64,000 nt of DNA from Chitinophaga solisilvae (lineage in GTDB: Bacteria > Bacteroidota > Bacteroidia > Chitinophagales > Chitinophagaceae), in assembly GCF_009928525.1 (NCBI RefSeq), contig NZ_JAABOK010000003.1:186001-250000 (forward strand). The letters are read 5' to 3'. Under the pieces are notes generated by a model, which made no database searches, was not told where the DNA came from, and saw nothing but the letters and a program-made list of their open reading frames with translations. Position numbers and translations under genes: made by a program. How positions within the stretch are numbered: position 1 is the first letter of the stretch; every line of letters begins with the position of its first letter. Shown piece by piece: positions 35,133 to 44,878 of this stretch.

Positions 35133-37592
35133 TTATAAACCCACGTTAATAAGCTGATTGGTATTGGCAAATACTGCCTCTTGCACCGTGCAGCTTTCGG
35201 CTGGGATAAATGAGCCCTGGGGATCAAACCTGGAAATGGGCGACAGAAAAGATAATGCCGCGGATTGCAATGATACGGGACTACCGTTAACGGTTATACT
35301 TTTCTGTGCCGGGAAACCATGTAATATCACTCTGATGTAATGAAACTGACTGTTGTAGGCGCCTGCGGGCTTAGCCAGCGTCAGTTGCTTTCCGGGAGCA
35401 TCGTAGGTGATGGCCCGCTCGTAATAGATGCCTTTTTCATTGTCCAGACTTTCTCCGTCATCTTCATAATAAATGAACGTATTGGTGCTGCCGCCCTGGT
35501 AGACGTGCAGTGAAAGCGTGTCTGAGGGCTTCTCACGGGTAGATTGTATCAAAGACTGCATGGGAATGATGCTGCCTTCCTTAACAAATACCGGTAATGT
35601 TCTGATGTTGAGGTCGGCGGTGATTTCCTGCCTGCCGCCGGTAATGGCGTCGGTATAAAAATTATACCATCTGCCTTCGGGGAAGTAGATCTTTCCGAAT
35701 TCTCTGGTGCTTTCGAAAGGCGCTATCATGAAAGCCGGCCCGAATCCGTACTGGTTCTGAAAGCGGGTGTCATATACGCTGGAGTCAAAGGCATTGTTCA
35801 GCGCCAGCGTCTGCATAACGGGAACGCCTGTACGCGTAGATGCATACATGCTGCTGTACAGATAAGGCAGCAGTTTATACCGGAGGTTGATATAGTTACG
35901 CGATATTTCCAGTACCTCCTCGCCGAAAGCCCACGGCTCGGCAGATTTGGTATTGATGCCGGTATGATTCCGGAAATAAGGGATGAAGGCGCCTATCTGC
36001 ATCCACCGGGCGTACAGACTAACACCAGGATTGCCGGTGAAGCCGCCCACATCCATGCCGGTGAATGAAAATCCGCTTACTCCGAGGCTGTTCATCAGCC
36101 GGATGCCCAGTAACATATGATCTTCTTCCGCGCGATTGTCGCCGGTCCAGAGGGCGCTGTAGCGCTGGCTGCCGGCATAGGCTGCACGGGTGAGCAGGAA
36201 TGGCCGCTGCTGCAGCGCTTCCCGTGCACCGTCGTAGCTGGCGCGTACCATCTGCAGGCCATACAGGTTGTGCGCCTGCAGATGTGTTATGGGATGCCCT
36301 TCGTAGTCAAATACAACGTTGTTGGGCATCTTCTGGCCCCAGGTAGCTATTTCGTTCATGTCGTTCCATATGCCGCTCACACCCTCACGGATATACGATT
36401 TTATCTGTCCGCGCCACCATTGACGGCCTTTTTCACTGGTAAAGTCCGGGAAGTGGCACCAGCCGGGCCATACCTGACCGGTGTAATTCTGTCCGTCACT
36501 GTATTTGATGAAGATATTTTCCTTCCTGCCGCTTTCATAGGCGGCATAGCCCGCTTCAGCCTTGATACCGGGATCTACTATCACGGTTACGCGGAAGCCC
36601 ATATCCTTCAAACGGTCAGTGAGTTGTTTGGGTTGTGGAAAACGCTCCCTGTTCCAGGTAAACAGCTTATAGGCATCCATATAGTGAATATCGAGGGTGA
36701 TGCCGTCTGCCGGTATTTTCTTTTCCCGTAATGTCTGCGCAATGCGTAATACTTCAGTGTCCGGGTAGTAACTGTAGCGGTTCTGCTGGTATCCCAGGCT
36801 CCAGAGCGGCGGCATGGGCATGCGGCCGGTAAGGCTGGTATAGGAAGAAATAATATCTTTCATCTGCTGATGATAGATGAAATAGTAGTTCATCTCCCCT
36901 CCTCTTGCGCCGAAGGAAGAAAACCTGTTGTTACTGGCGCCGAAGTTAAAATCGCTCTGGAAGCTGTTATCGAAGAAGATGCCGTAGTTATGATGATGAT
37001 GTATGCCAATGTAAAAGGGAACGGTGGCATAAATAGGATCCCGGTTGGCCGCATATCCGAACACATCGGAGTTCCAGTTCGTATAGCCTTCACCTTTACG
37101 GTCGAGGTTACCCGTTTTTTCACCCAGGCCAATAAATCTTTCCTGCTCCTGCATCTTTTTATAGGTGGTTACCTCATCGCCTATCCAGGAGGTAGTCAGG
37201 CCGGTTTCGTCTTCGCTGATAACATCTCCCGAAGGGCTGAAAAAGCTGATGGCAAATGGATGCTTGCTGATGCGCATACGCAGGGAATCTGTAGTGATGC
37301 TGATTTCGTTACTGTTCTGTGTAATCTGCGCCGCGGTAGCTACGGGCCGGGCAATTACAGCATAGGAGAAATCATTTCCAAGCGGCTGTTTATCCATGCG
37401 CACGCGGATGATAGCCGGGCTATACACGGTGATTTCTGCAAAGGCATGCTCTGTGCTGATTTTTACCTGCTGGCCGGAGATGCTGACGGTTTTTATCTTT
37501 CCCGGTGTTTTTACCTGTTGTGCAGATGCCTGGAAATGCAATGCAGACAAAAGTATGAGCCATATGGCGGGAAATGATTTTCTGAATATCAT
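35133..37592 (-). CDS. GH31-family alpha-glucosidase/alpha-xylosidase-type enzyme
   Basis: 819 residues from the ATG at 37590-37592. Signal peptide MIFRKSFPAIWLILLSALHF then QASAQ. An N-terminal beta-sandwich leads to a GH31 barrel: IPADGITLDIHYMD, then GIWNDMNE with the catalytic nucleophile Asp at about residue 411, and LWTGDNRAEEDHML, whose Asp is the likely acid/base. A C-terminal DUF5110-like beta domain follows (TDTLSLHVYQGG region, IYYEDDGES). GH31 enzymes release sugars from alpha-glucans or xyloglucan side chains. It follows SusC-SusD in the same direction, so its substrate is probably what that pair imports. Confidence 0.93.
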   Translation of the reverse strand: MIFRKSFPAIWLILLSALHFQASAQQVKTPGKIKTVSISGQQVKISTEHAFAEITVYSPAIIRVRMDKQPLGNDFSYAVIARPVATAAQITQNSNEISITTDSLRMRISKHPFAISFFSPSGDVISEDETGLTTSWIGDEVTTYKKMQEQERFIGLGEKTGNLDRKGEGYTNWNSDVFGYAANRDPIYATVPFYIGIHHHHNYGIFFDNSFQSDFNFGASNNRFSSFGARGGEMNYYFIYHQQMKDIISSYTSLTGRMPMPPLWSLGYQQNRYSYYPDTEVLRIAQTLREKKIPADGITLDIHYMDAYKLFTWNRERFPQPKQLTDRLKDMGFRVTVIVDPGIKAEAGYAAYESGRKENIFIKYSDGQNYTGQVWPGWCHFPDFTSEKGRQWWRGQIKSYIREGVSGIWNDMNEIATWGQKMPNNVVFDYEGHPITHLQAHNLYGLQMVRASYDGAREALQQRPFLLTRAAYAGSQRYSALWTGDNRAEEDHMLLGIRLMNSLGVSGFSFTGMDVGGFTGNPGVSLYARWMQIGAFIPYFRNHTGINTKSAEPWAFGEEVLEISRNYINLRYKLLPYLYSSMYASTRTGVPVMQTLALNNAFDSSVYDTRFQNQYGFGPAFMIAPFESTREFGKIYFPEGRWYNFYTDAITGGRQEITADLNIRTLPVFVKEGSIIPMQSLIQSTREKPSDTLSLHVYQGGSTNTFIYYEDDGESLDNEKGIYYERAITYDAPGKQLTLAKPAGAYNSQFHYIRVILHGFPAQKSITVNGSPVSLQSAALSFLSPISRFDPQGSFIPAESCTVQEAVFANTNQLINVGL

Positions 37593-37613
37593 GAGCGAAA
37601 TTTTAGTATAAAA

Positions 37614-37697
37614 AATCCCCTGCCGCATTATTTGCATAATGCGGAATACGGGTTAAAGTCTGTATGACAGGGGATTGGCCACGCCCGCAGGCGTGGC
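37614..37697 (-). other. Three-hairpin RNA block between susD and the GH31 gene
   Basis: On the minus strand the first hairpin is GCCACGCC/GGCGTGGC (37678-37697). An outer 9-bp stem AATCCCCTG/CAGGGGATT (37614-37622 with 37668-37676) then encloses an inner hairpin CCGCATTAT/ATAATGCGG (37623-37644). The outer stem is followed by TTTTTTATAC on the minus strand, like a terminator with incomplete strength. It lies just after the susD stop at 37711 and ends 21 bases before the GH31 start. Confidence 0.75.
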
Positions 37698-37710
37698 TGA
37701 AGAATACTTA

Positions 37711-39261
37711 TCAGTAGCCTGGATTCTGCACCAGGTTCGGATTTACAGCCAGGTCGCTGGTAGGAATGGGGAACAGCAGATACTTAGGATCATCGCTGGG
37801 TTTCAGCTGCCATGGCAGCAGGAACTTACCAAAGCGGATGAGGTCCTGTCTTCTCCATCCTTCCCAATACAATTCGCGTCCTCTTTCGTCCAGCAGCTTG
37901 TTGAGATCGAGTGCCCCGATGGCGGAAGCACCGCGTTTATGGCGCAGGTCATCCACGATTGCCTGTGCGGCGCCGGCATTGCCTGTTCTCAGCAGGGCTT
38001 CTGCTTTCATCAGCAGTACATCTGCATAACGGAAGAAAACGTAATCATTGCTGGCTTCATTGTTTTCAATAGATTTCTTTGACGTGAAGAAATCTGGCGG
38101 ATATTTTACCACGCGGATGCCGGTTACTTCCAGGTTGTTGCCGGATTCTTTCAGCTGCACCTCCCGTGTGAAGGCCAGGTTGTTGCCTTTCCTGTCTTTC
38201 AGCGGGTTATGGTTTACATCGTACTGCTGACCGATGAGGAAGCCTACATTCATGCCGCTGGTATCGGTTACGCCTTTGTACGGGCCGCCGATTCTTCTGT
38301 CTGCTGACTCGAATTTATCATAGAAGTCAGACAGTGTGGTGAATCCGTTCCAGCCGCTGGGCACCTGGTTGTAATGCACGGTGAATTTGGTGCGCGCATA
38401 GGTGGAATTACCGCCGCGCACGGTGCTGAAGCCGGGTCCGTTCTGCTGCGTGAAGATGTTTTCTTTTGATTTTACATCATTGTCGCGCGCGAAGTTGTCG
38501 AAATAATCCGCTGCGAGGGAGTAATTACCGGTACCGCTGATCTGATCGGCGATAGCAATAACTTTCTGCATATCTGCTGCGTCAAAGGTGGGTGCTTTCC
38601 TGTTGAGAAAGGCGCCTTTGTTGAGATATAATTTCATGAGGAGGAAGCGGGCGGCATCCTTGTTAGCTACATACGCCTCTGTAACGGGGCGGTCGCCCAG
38701 ATCTTTCATCATGTCATTCAGTTCCGCCACAATGAAATCGAAGGCTTCCTGTGTTTTCATGACTACCGGCGCTTTCAGCAGAGTGTCTGTAGGTTTTCTG
38801 AAAGGTACCTGCCCCCAGAGATCCAGTACAGAGAACATGGAAAGTGCGCGGAGGAAGCGGGCCTGTGCGGCCTGGTTGGCACTGGGCCGGAAGTTCAGTA
38901 CGTTGCTGGCGCTGAACTGCAGGGTCAGCAGGTTGGTAAAGGCATTCTGTATATGCGCATGATCGGAGTTCCAGGAGTGTTCATGGAGCGCGCGCCATAC
39001 ACCGTTATCGTCCCAGTCGCCGCCGCGGGTAGGACCAACGGTTTCATCGGTAGTCATCTGCGAAAGCCCCCAGGTGTTGCCGAAATCCTGGTAAGGCATC
39101 TGCAGGTTATCATAGGCGCTCTGCAGCAGTGAGGAGGCGGTGATAACAGAATCCGCTTCTTCCCTGGTAAGCGTGGAACCCAGTTTTTCATTTAAGCCAC
39201 AGGCCTGGAAACCTGTTATGGTAGCGACTATTAATGCAGACCGGAAAATATTTTTAGTCAT
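37711..39261 (-). CDS. SusD/RagB-family glycan-binding lipoprotein
   Basis: 516 residues. Lipoprotein signal MTKNIFRSALIVATITGFQA followed by Cys. The SusD fold is seen in ADSVITASSLLQSAYDNLQM, in QAAQARFLRALSMFSVLDLW, and in the conserved C-terminal LLDERGRELYWEGWRRQDLI and PIPTSDLAVNPNLVQNPGY. The latter helices place it in the subgroup that caps SusC proteins of the alpha-glucan type. It lies 26 bases after the SusC gene and precedes the GH31 enzyme gene, with a structured RNA block in the gap. Confidence 0.95.
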   Translation of the reverse strand: MTKNIFRSALIVATITGFQACGLNEKLGSTLTREEADSVITASSLLQSAYDNLQMPYQDFGNTWGLSQMTTDETVGPTRGGDWDDNGVWRALHEHSWNSDHAHIQNAFTNLLTLQFSASNVLNFRPSANQAAQARFLRALSMFSVLDLWGQVPFRKPTDTLLKAPVVMKTQEAFDFIVAELNDMMKDLGDRPVTEAYVANKDAARFLLMKLYLNKGAFLNRKAPTFDAADMQKVIAIADQISGTGNYSLAADYFDNFARDNDVKSKENIFTQQNGPGFSTVRGGNSTYARTKFTVHYNQVPSGWNGFTTLSDFYDKFESADRRIGGPYKGVTDTSGMNVGFLIGQQYDVNHNPLKDRKGNNLAFTREVQLKESGNNLEVTGIRVVKYPPDFFTSKKSIENNEASNDYVFFRYADVLLMKAEALLRTGNAGAAQAIVDDLRHKRGASAIGALDLNKLLDERGRELYWEGWRRQDLIRFGKFLLPWQLKPSDDPKYLLFPIPTSDLAVNPNLVQNPGY

Positions 39262-39287
39262 GATAGTAGTTTTTGCGTGAATAGAGA

Positions 39288-42242
39288 TTATAAAGAGAAC
39301 TGTAAGCCAAACATCACACTTCTGGCAGTCGGGTACGGAGAGTACTCAATACCGAAAGAAGTAACACCATTCACGTTTTTGTCCGTATTCACTTCCGGAT
39401 CGAAGCCGGTGTACCGGGTTATCACCAACAGGTTCTGACCGGTGAGCGATAAGTTTACATTTTTGAATACCCTGCCGATGCCGCCCAGGCTGTAGTTGAT
39501 AGTGACGTTATCCAGTTTCAGGAAGTTGCCGCTTTCCAGGTAACGGGAAGATACCGTGATGGGGTTGGAAAGGCTTTCTCCATTGCCCAGCAGGGATTTG
39601 GCGATATTTCTGGAACCAATGTTGCCGATAGGCAGTACGGTGTTGGCCGTGTTGTTATACACCTGATGGCCGAATGCGCCGTGCGCGCTGGCACGCAGCT
39701 CCCATTTCTTCCAGCTCACTGCTGTGTTGATACCCAGTAATGTTTTCGGATTGGGATTGGTCAGGTAGAAGAGGGTTCTGCCATCGTCCGTATACATGCC
39801 CTGGCCCTTGTCATCGAAGCCAAGGAACTGACGTACGTAGAAGGTATTCAGCGGATAGCCGTTGGCCAGGCGCTGTGCGGTGGCGCCGGAAACACCCTGT
39901 CCGTTGATGGCGCCGGTGAGTACCGGCGGACCGTCATAATTTTTCAGCTCGTTACGCAGGAAGGTAGCGTTAACGCCCAGGTTCCAGGTAACGTTTTTAG
40001 TTTTTACGATATCACCTCTGAGCGACAATTCCACGCCGTTGTTAATCACATTTCCCGGCAGATTAATCCAATAGGTAGAAGCCGGAGCCGGCTGTATGGC
40101 AGGGAAACTGAACAGCAGGTTGCTGGTGTTTTTATAGAAGTAGTCCACACTACCGGAGATGCGGTCCTGTAAAACGCTGAAGTCCACTCCCGCGTTGAAC
40201 TGTTTGGATGTTTCCCATTTCAGGTCAGGGTTGGCCACATTGGTCAGTGCAGAAGACCCGTTGGCGAAAATGCCATATTGTTCTTCTGCTGCGCCGGCAG
40301 GGAATTCCTGGTTGCCGGTAACGCCATAGCCTACACGCAGCGCCAGGTTGTTGATGGTTTTATTGCCTTTCAGGAAGTCTTCGTTGCTGAGGTTCCATTT
40401 CGCAGCAAAGGAAGGGAAGTAACCGTATTTATTGTTCTTTCCGAACTTGCTGGAACCGTCTACCCTCATGGTTCCTGTAATCAGGTATTTGTCCAGGAAG
40501 TTGAGGGTGGCCCTGCCGAAATAGGACTGCAGCTCGGAGGTAGGGTTACGGAAAGAGCTGATGGAGGTATTGGCCTGTGAAGGCGCCTGGAGAATGTCCG
40601 TGTATTTGATGGCATAGGTAGGGAAGCCGTTGGCGCCCAGACCCATCCCTGCGTAATCGAATTTCTGATACTCATAACCCACCATGGCATTCAGGTTGAA
40701 GGCGGAGGTCAGCTGTTTGTTAAAAGTCAGTGTATTGTTGAACAGCTGGGTATTCAGTTCGGCATCGCCATAGTAGGCAGAGCCCTGCTTCATTATACCG
40801 GGAATATTGATAAAGGAGGCTACCTGTGACCTGCGGTTACCTACCTGATGATTGATGCTGTACATGGCGCGGTACTCCCAGTTATCATTGAATTTATAGT
40901 ACGGGGAGATGCTGGCCAGTACGTAGGTAATATTCACTTTATCATCGTAGGCTTCAGACATGGCCAGCGGATTGACGGATTTACCCTCTTCCAGGATGTT
41001 CAGGGAGCCGTCGGTTTTTCTGATGGGCATGGTAGGGTTCCATTGCAGGGCCATACCGATAAGACTTCCGGTAAAGCCGGCATCGTTGGTGATGGGCGCC
41101 AGCTGTTCGGTTGTCTGCGCTACCATCAGGTTATAGTCCAGTCCCAGCTTCTGGCTTTCCAGGAATTTATTCTGACCGTTGAGGGTCGCAGTATATTTTT
41201 TCAGTCCTGATTTTTTGATGATGCCTTCCTGGTCCTGTAAGCCGAAGGAGGCTCTGTAGCGGCTGGTTTCTGTGCCGCCGCTCATGGCTACGTTTACATT
41301 CTGTGTAACGCCTGTCTGCAGGATGGAGTTCATACCATTGGAGCTGGAGCCGAAGTCGCCGCCGGTCTGGTTATATTGTTTCAGTGCAGAACGGTATTCT
41401 TCCGCGTTCAGTACTTTCAGTTGTTTCATGATGTTGCTGACGCCGGCGGAGTAGTTCACATCCAGGTGAGTAGGGCCGGGAGTACCTTTTTTAGTGGTGA
41501 TAATAATCACCCCGTTAGCGCCGCGGGAGCCGTATATCGCTGTGGCGGAAGCGTCTTTTAACACGTCCATGGACGCAATGTCGCTGTTGTTGATGAAGTT
41601 GAGGGGGTTAGCGTCGGGAGTCTGCCCAAGGCCGCTTACATTGATAGCCGGGCGGGCTACACGTCCGTCCAGCGGTACTCCGTCTACCACATACAGCGGC
41701 TGGTTGCCGGACCTTACAGAAGATACGCCCCTGATACGTACGGTGGCGGATGCGCCGGGCGCGCCGCTGTTGTTGAGTACCATCAGGCCGGATACTTTAC
41801 CCTGAATTAGCTGATCGGGGGCGGTGGTGATACCACGGTTAAATTCCGCCGCTTTCACCTGGGAAATGGCGCCGGTAACATCCTTTTTACGGGTGGTGCC
41901 GTAACCCACTACCACTACGTCGGTGAGGGTGGTGTTCTCTGCTGCGAGCTTTACTTCCACATGGGTTTTGCCGGTAATGCTCACCTCCTGGGCCACCTGC
42001 CCGATGAAGGAAATAATCAGTGCGGTGGCGCCGGGAGGTACGGATACCTTGAAGTTACCATCCGCATCGGCGGTAGTACCGCTTTTGGTACCTTTTATCT
42101 GGACAGTTGCGCCGGGAATAGCGACGCCTTTATCATCTGTGACTTTCCCTGTTACGGTTTTGTTCTGTGCTATGGCTAGGCCCTGCAGCAACAACAGGAA
42201 AGTACACAGCAAAAAATGCTTGAGAAGTCGTGTTTTGGTCAT
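39288..42242 (-). CDS. SusC/RagA TonB-dependent glycan transporter (no STN domain)
   Basis: 984 residues. Signal peptide LKHFLLCTFLLLLQGLAIAQ, then a carboxypeptidase-regulatory-like domain (KTVTGKVTDDKGVAIPGATV), plug with VVVGYGTTRKKDVTGAISQV and PLYVVDGVPLDG and MDVLKDASATAIYGSRGANG, and a barrel ending in a hydrophobic C-terminus (YPTARSVMFGLQFSL). It lacks the STN domain of the other SusC in this window, so it does not signal to a FecR; control is expected from the DUF6377 membrane regulator encoded upstream. SusD and GH31 genes follow. Confidence 0.95.
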   Translation of the reverse strand: MTKTRLLKHFLLCTFLLLLQGLAIAQNKTVTGKVTDDKGVAIPGATVQIKGTKSGTTADADGNFKVSVPPGATALIISFIGQVAQEVSITGKTHVEVKLAAENTTLTDVVVVGYGTTRKKDVTGAISQVKAAEFNRGITTAPDQLIQGKVSGLMVLNNSGAPGASATVRIRGVSSVRSGNQPLYVVDGVPLDGRVARPAINVSGLGQTPDANPLNFINNSDIASMDVLKDASATAIYGSRGANGVIIITTKKGTPGPTHLDVNYSAGVSNIMKQLKVLNAEEYRSALKQYNQTGGDFGSSSNGMNSILQTGVTQNVNVAMSGGTETSRYRASFGLQDQEGIIKKSGLKKYTATLNGQNKFLESQKLGLDYNLMVAQTTEQLAPITNDAGFTGSLIGMALQWNPTMPIRKTDGSLNILEEGKSVNPLAMSEAYDDKVNITYVLASISPYYKFNDNWEYRAMYSINHQVGNRRSQVASFINIPGIMKQGSAYYGDAELNTQLFNNTLTFNKQLTSAFNLNAMVGYEYQKFDYAGMGLGANGFPTYAIKYTDILQAPSQANTSISSFRNPTSELQSYFGRATLNFLDKYLITGTMRVDGSSKFGKNNKYGYFPSFAAKWNLSNEDFLKGNKTINNLALRVGYGVTGNQEFPAGAAEEQYGIFANGSSALTNVANPDLKWETSKQFNAGVDFSVLQDRISGSVDYFYKNTSNLLFSFPAIQPAPASTYWINLPGNVINNGVELSLRGDIVKTKNVTWNLGVNATFLRNELKNYDGPPVLTGAINGQGVSGATAQRLANGYPLNTFYVRQFLGFDDKGQGMYTDDGRTLFYLTNPNPKTLLGINTAVSWKKWELRASAHGAFGHQVYNNTANTVLPIGNIGSRNIAKSLLGNGESLSNPITVSSRYLESGNFLKLDNVTINYSLGGIGRVFKNVNLSLTGQNLLVITRYTGFDPEVNTDKNVNGVTSFGIEYSPYPTARSVMFGLQFSL

Positions 42243-42640
42243 AATGTGGATTTTTTGAGCAGTGATAACTGTTCTGATTACCGTGGATTTTAAATGTTAG
42301 ACTTAGATAGAAACAATAGTTGCACCTGCGGAGGAACGCTCAGCATTTTTACAACGTGGATTAAATTCTATTTCCGGTTTTTTTACGTGGGTGGCTACGC
42401 GCCTTTGTTTTCTTTTTTCTGGCTTTTTAAAGAATCCTTAGTTAGATTATTGGTTTAATGCTTTTCGATTTTGATCAAAATAAAAAAGCAATCATCAGGT
42501 GAACAACAAATACAAGATAAATATAGAAAATATTTGGGTTTTTATACAAATAGGGAAATATATCTTTTTGAAAATTAATTGATTATATACAAATATAAAT
42601 TTTTTATATATTGATGATATAAGACGTTTTTTTACCTGTT
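42243..42640. other. 398-bp AT-rich intergenic region upstream of susC
   Basis: Very AT-rich, with no gene and no strong hairpin. A minus-strand TATATTTG (42590-42597) fits the -7 consensus; if used, the susC transcript would have a leader of about 350 nt, so a nearer unrecognised promoter is possible. Confidence 0.45.
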
Positions 42641-44242
42641 TCAGAGCGCTTTGATGGCCATAATCCGTTCTTCAAAGGCTTCGTTAGGAAGCAGGGACCT
42701 CTTTTTTATTTTGGTTTTATAGGCATATATCGTGTTGACAGAATACTCCAGTATGCGTGCAATTTTTTCATTATCGGAGATGCCTATACGAATTAAAGCG
42801 AAGATCCTGATATCTGTATTCAGTAACTCATTTTCTTTCAGCATCACCTGGTTGCTTTTGTCAAACAGGGTGTTAAACTCTTCTACAAAATGCGGGAATA
42901 TCTTCAGAAATACCCGGTCAAAGTTTGTGAATAACTCCTCCCGCTCCTGTCTTAAATTGATATTATTTACAAGGTATTTTAACTCATTGGGTTTGTTTTC
43001 TGATAATTTTTGCTCAAGGGAATGTTTCAGCTTCTCTATCTTCCCGATATAGGAAGCGTTGATGTTAAAACAATAGCCTACATACTCTTCTTTGATCTTG
43101 TTGGCTTCTGTCAGCTGATTATTGATTTCCTGCTGTTTAAGATGTGCGGCGGTGATTTCCTGCTGCGCCAGTTTGAGTTTCCTTACCTGCCGCAAAACGG
43201 TGATCACCAGTATACCTACTGCTATCAGCAGCAGGGTCACAATAGCTGCATAGATCAGTAAGGACCTGGTTCTTTCTTCAGCTGTATTGATCCGCTCCTG
43301 TTCAATAATGGGTAAAATACTGCTAACCTGCACCTTCCGCTGCCGTGCTCCGTAGAAGACTGCCTCCGCAATAGCCTTCTCAATAAAGTGGGAAGCATTT
43401 TTAATATCTCCCCTTTCGAATAACAGGGTGGCGAGGGTATACATCGCCATGGTTTCTTTGGTAGAAGACTTTATATCCGCTATGGCTGACCGGAACATAA
43501 GCGTAATAGCGGTATCCGTCTGATGGCTCTGCAGATAGATGTATCCCAGGGTACAGGCTCCGATGGCCAGCTGGCGGTAATTCAGGCCCGGCTGATCCAG
43601 GTTGGGATAGCTGGCCCTTGCAGCAGCCAGGTTGCCCATTTTGTAATACTGCAGTCCTTTGTTATACCTGTATTCAAAAGAGGAAGGGTCCATCAGGTGC
43701 AGCGCCGAATCCACATAGGTGCTGCCCTGGCGTATATAGGCCGGGGTATAATACCTGTCCTGGTTATAATCTGCCAGATCATAATAGAAGCGGCTCTTCA
43801 TCAGGTAGAACTGCGCCCGGATACTATCCGGCATGCCGGTAACATCTATGCTGCTCAGGAAGGAGGCTGTTTCCGTAAACATTCCGGACGACAGCAGAAT
43901 GAATCCCAGCCTGGTTTTAGCGTAGGTTACCCGCACCGGGTCATGCAGCTCTGTGGCTGTCTTCTCCATCAGATGAGCATATACAAAGGCGGAGTCAAAA
44001 TTGAAAACTTTATAGGCTTCGTACAGGTGCTGATAGATCTGAAAACGAAGGTGCAGATCGTTGCCGGTGGCAGACAGCGTATGCCTGATGCTGTCTATCC
44101 CCCTGATTTTGAGGGCATCATAAGCGGCTGCCTTTTCTATATTGAGATTCAGCTCCTTCAGTAAGCTATCCTGCCGGCCTTTTCCGGACACAGCGATCTG
44201 TAAAGTCAGCAATACAATCAGGCAGCCTATAATTCGATTCAT
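42641..44242 (-). CDS. DUF6377 membrane-bound transcription regulator (SusR-like)
   Basis: 533 residues. Signal peptide (MNRIIGCLIVLLTLQIAVSG), a periplasmic region of TPR-like helices (residues ~25-315), one transmembrane segment (LLIYAAIVTLLLIAVGILVI, near residue 325), a coiled-coil-like stretch, and a C-terminal DNA-binding part (IRIFALIRIGISDNEKIARI, then LEYSVNTIYAYKTKIKKRS) that looks like a LuxR/GerE-type helix-turn-helix. The scheme is that of SusR: a periplasmic sugar sensor directly joined to a cytoplasmic DNA-binding domain. Location next to susC-susD-GH31, same orientation, supports control of that locus. Confidence 0.85.
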   Translation of the reverse strand: MNRIIGCLIVLLTLQIAVSGKGRQDSLLKELNLNIEKAAAYDALKIRGIDSIRHTLSATGNDLHLRFQIYQHLYEAYKVFNFDSAFVYAHLMEKTATELHDPVRVTYAKTRLGFILLSSGMFTETASFLSSIDVTGMPDSIRAQFYLMKSRFYYDLADYNQDRYYTPAYIRQGSTYVDSALHLMDPSSFEYRYNKGLQYYKMGNLAAARASYPNLDQPGLNYRQLAIGACTLGYIYLQSHQTDTAITLMFRSAIADIKSSTKETMAMYTLATLLFERGDIKNASHFIEKAIAEAVFYGARQRKVQVSSILPIIEQERINTAEERTRSLLIYAAIVTLLLIAVGILVITVLRQVRKLKLAQQEITAAHLKQQEINNQLTEANKIKEEYVGYCFNINASYIGKIEKLKHSLEQKLSENKPNELKYLVNNINLRQEREELFTNFDRVFLKIFPHFVEEFNTLFDKSNQVMLKENELLNTDIRIFALIRIGISDNEKIARILEYSVNTIYAYKTKIKKRSLLPNEAFEERIMAIKAL

Positions 44243-44335
44243 AGCAAAATTGGATGATAAAAGGTCACTGGCAACGCTAAAATTAAGCGACTTTTTTGAA
44301 TAAACGGTATTTTGAGCCAGTGGCCGGAATCAATC

Positions 44336-44800
44336 CTACTGATTGCTTTTCAGGCTGTAATTCAGGGTGCTTTGTACCTGCCGCATATCTTTATCCAGCT
44401 GCTTCAGTTCTGTATCGCTCACTTTCTGAAAGTAACGCTGCAGGTTCCTGTCTTTGTCGGGGTTCAGCAGAATGATGACGGCGTCTTTATCTCCGCCGTT
44501 GCCATGGATAATTTTATAGGACCCTTCACTGTTAAAGGTCTGGTCTTTTCCATTGCTCACACCCTGGTAGGTTTCCCGGAGGGTGAAGGCATAATCGGGG
44601 TCGTTGGCCTGCTCATGTAGTTTCAGTTCGGTGGCAATACCGCTGCAATCGGCACAGGGCAATGTGCCGGAGTAAACCGTCCATTTGTCGGCCTGCGCAC
44701 TGTCTGCATGATTGCCACCGCCGGTTGCGGAACCTCCCTGTTTACAGGCGGCGCTACCGGCTAAAGCCAGCGCCAGTACGAAAATAGCGGGGTATTTCAT
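44336..44800 (-). CDS. NlpE-like lipoprotein
   Basis: 154 residues. Signal peptide with a lipobox (LALALAGSAACKQ). The mature domain has YSGTLPCADCSGIATELKL, the CxxC motif of the NlpE N-terminal domain, followed by a beta-barrel of lipocalin-like strands (DYAFTLRETYQG, GSYKIIHGNGGDKDAVIILL). In E. coli NlpE monitors lipoprotein transport, copper and redox state through the Cpx system; no Cpx genes are near, so the regulatory link is not transferable. Single copy, probably monocistronic. Confidence 0.82.
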   Translation of the reverse strand: MKYPAIFVLALALAGSAACKQGGSATGGGNHADSAQADKWTVYSGTLPCADCSGIATELKLHEQANDPDYAFTLRETYQGVSNGKDQTFNSEGSYKIIHGNGGDKDAVIILLNPDKDRNLQRYFQKVSDTELKQLDKDMRQVQSTLNYSLKSNQ

Positions 44801-44878
44801 ATGAGATTATTTGTTTTATTATAACAAAGAAACCATCATTTGGTTAACCTGCTTTCCGTACCGGGGCTGTTATCTTTT

